DNA of 64,000 nucleotides from Owenia fusiformis (taxonomy: Eukaryota > Annelida > Polychaeta > Sabellida > Oweniidae), in NCBI GenBank assembly GCA_903813345.2, contig CAIIXF020000006.1:32558710-32622709 (forward strand). Reading direction: 5' to 3'. Under the pieces are notes generated by a model. That model searched no databases. It worked only from the letters and a program-made list of their open reading frames with translations, and was not told the origin of the DNA. Positions 59,379 to 64,000 of this stretch are shown here, piece by piece (positions within the stretch are counted from its first letter, which is position 1; every line of letters starts with the position of its first letter). The position numbers and the translations under genes were made by a program.

Positions 59379-59697
59379 AATTAGAGGTTATGTCACTATG
59401 ACGTGAAATATGCCTGAGTTCTCCCAATATAGGCCGACCTTGGGAGGCTCTATATTTGGGCAAGAACGAAGGCATATTTCACGTCATAGTGACATAACTG
59501 ATGTATTACATGCCTTTGTTCCCATGGTTACTTTGTATCAATGACGTGACGTCATGATATTATCATGGTTATTAAAGAAATCTAATATCAAAACGAGGTA
59601 AGCGGGCTATATCGGGGTAATCGGGCAATAACGGTGGATATAGCTCGCAAACTTTCCCATTGACTTCCATACAAATGCTTCGCTAGGTATGTAATAC
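59379..59697. mobile_element. 319-bp hairpin-rich insertion in satellite B
   Basis: Interrupts a monomer between GGTATA and AATGATGTT. It contains a perfect 28-bp inverted repeat (59,387-59,414 and 59,471-59,498; starts GTTATGTCACTATGACGTGA) whose loop holds a second stem (CCCAATATAG facing CTATATTTGGG). A second unit, 59,502-59,698, has 14-base ends TGTATTACATGCCT and AGGTATGTAATACA (13 of 14). TGACGTGACGTCA lies between. No coding frame. Likely one or two MITEs; target duplication unclear. Confidence 0.75.
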
Positions 59698-60246
59698 AAT
59701 GATGTTATAGTTCAAGTTGAACAGAGTGGTGATATCTCGTGTCATCTCGGGATGACACGTCGCCGGACGAGACACTCTTAGGATGAGATCCTCCTCGGAT
59801 GAGCGGTACGAAATAATTTTTTCTTTCTAAAATTGAAATTAATGGTATAAAATGATGTTATAGTTCAAGTTGAACAGAGTGGTGATGTCTGGTGTCATCT
59901 CGGGATGACATGTCGCCGGACGAGACACTCTTAGGATGAGATCCTCCTCGGATGAGCGGTACGAAATAAATTTTTCTTTCTAAAATTGAAATTAATGGTA
60001 TAAATGATGTTATAGTTCAAGTTGAACAGAGTGGTGATGTCTGGTGTCATCTCGGGATGACACGTCGCCGGACGAGACACTCTTAGGATGAGATCCTCCT
60101 CGGATGAGCGGTACGAAATTAATTTTTCTTTCTAAAATTGAAATTAATGGTATAAAATGATGTTATAGTTCAAGTTGAACAGAGTGGTGATGTCTCGTGT
60201 CATCTCGGGATGACACGTCGCCGGACGAGACACTCTTAGGATGAGA

Positions 60247-61943
60247 TCCTCCTTGGATGAGCGGTACGAAATAAATTTGTCTTTCTAAAATTGAAATTAA
60301 TGGTATAAAATGATGTTATAGTTCAAGTTGAACAGAGTGGTGATGTCTGGTGTCATCTCGGGATGACAAGTCGCCGGACGAGACACTCTTAGGATGAGAT
60401 CCTCCTTGGATGAGCGGTACGAAATAAATTTTTCTTTCTAAAATTGAAATTAATTGTATAAAATGATGTTATAGTTTAAGTTGAACAGAGTGGTGATGTC
60501 TGGTGTCATTTCGGGATGACATGTCGCCGGACGAGACACTCTTAGGATGAGATCCTCCTTGGATGAGCGGTACGAAATAAATTTTTCTTTCTAAAATTGA
60601 AATTAATGGTATAAAATGATGTTATAGTTTAAGTTGAACAGAGTGGTGATGTCTCGTGTCATCTTGGGATGACACGTCACCGGACGAGACACTCTTAGGA
60701 TGAGATCCTCCTCTGATGAGCGGTACGAAATAAATTTTTCTTTCTAAAATTGAAATTAATGGTATAAAATGATGTTATAGTTCAAGTTGAACAGAGTGGT
60801 GATGTCTGGTGTCATCTCGGGATGACACGTCGCCGGACGAGACACTCTTAGGATGAGATCCTCCTCGGATGAGCGGTACGAAATAAATTTTTCTTTCTAA
60901 AATTGAAATTAATGGTATAAAATGATGTTATAGTTCAAGTTGAACAGAGTGGTGATGTCTCGTGTCATCTCGGGATGACACGTCGCCGGACGAGACACTC
61001 TTAGGATGAGATCCTCCTCGGATGAGCGGTACGAAATAAATTTTTCTTTCTAAAATTGAAATTAATGGTATAAAATGATGTTATAGTTCAAGTTGAACAG
61101 AGTGGTGATGTCTGGTGTCATCTCGGGATGACACGTCGCCGGACGAGACACTCTTAGGATGAGATCCTCCTCGGATGAGCGGTACGAAATAAATTTTTCT
61201 TTCTAAAATTGAAATTAATGGTATAAAATGATGTTATAGTTCAAGTTGAACAGAGTGGTGATGTCTGGTGTCATCTCGGGATGACACGTCGCCGGACGAG
61301 ACACTCTTAGGATGAGATCCTCCTCGGATGAGCGGTACGAAATAAATTTTTCTTTCTAAAATTGAAATTAATGGTATAAAATGATGTTATAGTTCAAGTT
61401 GAACAGAGTGGTGATGTCTCGTGTCATCTCGGGATGACACGTCGCCGGACGAGACACTCTTAGGATGAGATCCTCCTTGGATGAGCGGTACGAAATAAAT
61501 TTGTCTTTCTAAAATTGAAATTAATGGTATAAAATGATGTTATAGTTCAAGTTGAACAGAGTGGTGATGTCTGGTGTCATCTCGGGATGACACGTCGCCG
61601 GACGAGACACTCTTAGGATGAGATCCTCCTTGGATGAGCGGTACGAAATAAATTTTCTTTCTAAAATTGAAATTAATTGTATAAAATGATGTTATAGTTT
61701 AAGTTGAACAGAGTGGTGATGTCTGGTGTCATTTCGGGATGACACTGTCGCCGGACGAGACACTCTTAGGATGAGATCCTCCTTGGATGAGCGGTACGAA
61801 ATAAATTTTTCTTTCTAAAATTGAAATTAATGGTATAAAATGATGTTATAGTTAAGTTGAACAGAGTGGTGATGTCTCGTGTCATCTTGGGATGACACGT
61901 CACCGGACGAGACACTCTTAGGATGAGATCCTCCTCTGATGAG
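60247..61943. repeat. 8-monomer higher-order block in satellite B
   Basis: TCCTCCTTGG followed by AAATTTGTCTTTC at 60,247 recurs at 61,471, 1,224 bases (8 x 153) later. In each block the next monomers carry, in order, ATTAATTGTATAAAATG, ATAGTTTAAGTTG with GTCATTTCGGG, and CATCTTGGGATGACACGTCACC with CCTCCTCTGATGAG. The second block has later private changes (one-base losses near 61,656 and 61,852, one-base gain near 61,746). Confidence 0.8.
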
Positions 61944-64000
61944 CGGTACGAAATAAATTTTTCTTTCTAAAATTGAAATTAATGGTATAAAATGATGTTA
62001 TAGTTCAAGTTGAACAGAGTGGTGATGTCTGGTGTCATCTCGGGATGACACGTCGCCGGACGAGACACTCTTAGGATGAGATCCTCCTCGGATGAGCGGT
62101 ACGAAATAAATTTTTCTTTCTAAAATTGAAATTAATGGTATAAAATGATGTTATAGTTCAAGGTGAACAGAGTGGTGATGTCTGGTGTCATCTCGGGATG
62201 ACACATCACCGGACGAGACACTCTTAGGATGAGATCCTCCTCGGATGAGCGGTACGAAATAAATTTTTCTTTCTAAAATTGAAATTAATGGTATAAAATG
62301 ATGTTATAGTTCAAGTTGAACAGAGTGGTGATGTCTCGTGTCATCTCGGGATGACACGTCGCCGGACGAGACACTCTTAGGATGAGATCCTCCTCGGATG
62401 AGCGGTACGAAATAAATTTTTCTTTCTAAAATTGAAATTAATGGTATAAAATGATGTTATAGTTCAAGTTGAACAGAGTGGTGATGTCTGGTGTCATCTC
62501 GGGATGACACGTCGCCGGACGAGACACTCTTAGGATGAGATCCTCCTCGGATGAGCGGTACGAAATAAATTTTTCTTTCTAAAATTGAAATTAATGGTAT
62601 AAAATGATGTTATAGTTCAAGTTGAACAGAGTGGTGATGTCTGGTGTCATCTCGGGATGAAACGTCGCCGGACGAGACACTCTTAGGATGAGATCCTCCT
62701 CGGATGAGCGGTACGAAATAAATTTTTCTTTCTAAAATTGAAATTAATGGTATAAAATGATGTTATAGTTCAAGTTGAACAGAGTGGTGATGTCTGGTGT
62801 CATCTCGGGATGACACGTTGCCGGACGAGACACTCTTAGGATGAGATCCTCCTCGGATGAGCGGTACGAAATAAATTTTTCTTTCTAAAATTGAAATTAA
62901 TGGTATAAAATGATGTTATAGTTCAAGTTGAACAGAGTGGTGATGTCTGGTGTCATCTCGGGATGACACGTCGCCGGACGAGACACTCTTAGGATGAGAT
63001 CCTCCTCGGATGAGCGGTACGAAATAAATTTTTCTTTCTAAAATTGAAATTAATGGTATAAAATGATGTTATAGTTCAAGTTGAACAGAGTGGTGATGTC
63101 TCGTGTCATCTCGGGATGACACGTCGCTGGACGAGACACTCTTAGGATGAGATCCTCCTCGGATGAGCGGTACGAAATATATTTTTCTTTCTAAAATTGA
63201 AATTAATGGTATAAAATGATGTTATAGTTCAAGTTGAACAGAGTGGTGATGTCTGGTGTCATCTCGGGATGACACGTCGCCGGACGAGACACTCTTAGGA
63301 TGAGATCCTCCTCGGATGAGCGGTACGAAATAAATTTTTCTTTCTAAAATTGAAATTAATGGTATAAAATGATGTTATAGTTCAAGGTGAACAGAGTGGT
63401 GATGTCTGGTGTCATCTCGGGATGACACGTCGCTGGACAAGACACTCTTAGGATGAGATCCTCCTCGGATGAGCGGTACGAAATAAATTTTTCTTTCTAA
63501 AATTGAAATACATGGTATAAAATGATGTTATAGTTCAAGTTGAACAGAGTGGTGATGTCTGGTGTCATCTCGGGATGACACGTCGCCGGACGAGACACTC
63601 TTAGGATGAGATCCTCCTCGGATGAGCGGTACGAAATAAATTTTTCTTTCTAAAATTGAAATTAATGGTATAAAATGATGTTATAGTTCAAGTTGAACAG
63701 AGTGGTGTTGTCTCGTGTCATCTCGGGATGACACGTCGCCGGACGAGACGCTCTTAGGATGATATCCTCCTCGGATGAGCGGTACGAAATAAATTTTTCT
63801 TTCTAAAATTGAAATTAATGGTATAAAATGATGTTATAGTTCAAGTTGAACAGAGTGGTGATGTCTCGTGTCATCTCGGGATGACACGTCGCCGGACGAG
63901 ACACTCTTAGGATGAGATCCTCCTCGGATGAGCGGTACGAAATAAATTTTTCTTTCTAAAATTGAAATTAATGGTATAAAATGATGTTATAGTTCAAGGT

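Larger units (their letters stand above)
43731..64000. repeat. Satellite subfamily B, 153-bp monomer, about 130 copies, runs off the window
   Basis: Same monomer length and order as A, but with fixed differences at about eight sites: TTCTTTCTAAAATTG, GGTATAAAATG, CGTCGCCGGACG, GACACTCTTA, GAGATCCTCC and GGATGAGCGGTACG. A further site is split between GTCTCGTGTC (as in A) and GTCTGGTGTC. Rearranged monomers lie near 46,540, 48,946, 52,448, 53,645, 55,948, 56,770 and 59,265. Insertion 59,379-59,697 interrupts it. Non-coding. Confidence 0.97.

Noticed and set aside
30106-64000. CRISPR array
   Set aside because: Regularly spaced repeats, but the whole 153-bp unit is conserved with no unique spacers, and the context is eukaryotic.

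Overview
The window looks like repeat-rich, AT-rich animal nuclear DNA, probably from a marine or other non-vertebrate metazoan. That rests on three things: the first coding exon of a polypeptide N-acetylgalactosaminyltransferase that ends at a splice donor, a decayed CR1/Jockey-like non-LTR retrotransposon, and dense non-autonomous DNA transposons and satellite DNA. No species can be named from the sequence. No bacterial-type operons, tRNA, rRNA or CRISPR arrays were seen.

Layout. 1-1.5 kb: a minus-strand GALNT exon (413-1467), the only convincing host coding sequence. 1.5-8.8 kb: mostly non-coding. It holds a diverged ~600-bp tandem triplication (3370-5030) whose copies keep an octamer/CRE-like core, an OTU-protease fragment broken by a short palindrome (6209-6530), and a small inverted-repeat element (7945-8217). 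8.8-16.5 kb: a nested inverted-repeat region. Outer ~235-bp arms (8775-9010 and 16226-16464) enclose a 4.4-kb foldback-type element (9240-13675). The ends of that element are tandem arrays of ~137-bp hairpin units, and its interior holds further palindromes, a degenerate ~210-bp tandem repeat and an inserted 504-bp MITE. A retrotransposon relic follows (14722-15485). 16.6-30.1 kb: a cluster of one ~630-bp MITE family (termini TGTTACGCGG...CCGCGTAACA, about 5-bp target duplications), repeatedly inserted into itself. A 2.5-kb foldback element with arms of degenerate ATTGT/ATTGC pentamers (19578-22060) and several small MITEs lie among them. 30.1-64 kb: one satellite array with a 153-bp monomer, running off the right edge. 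It has two sharply separated subfamilies (A to 43,730; B from 43,731), one MITE insertion (30263-30891) and one 319-bp hairpin-rich insertion (59379-59697).

How it fits together: this is the edge of a large satellite block (possibly pericentromeric or other heterochromatin; inference) next to a graveyard of non-autonomous elements. The most informative structures are natural insertion records (MITE inside MITE, MITE inside satellite, MITE inside foldback element), which give element ends, target duplications and relative ages. Apart from the GALNT exon, the open reading frames are by-products of short-period repeats or fragments of transposons. I found no clear new gene system. The best candidates for novelty are the two foldback elements with tandem-array arms, the self-nesting MITE family, and the two-subfamily satellite with a conserved hairpin and higher-order blocks.
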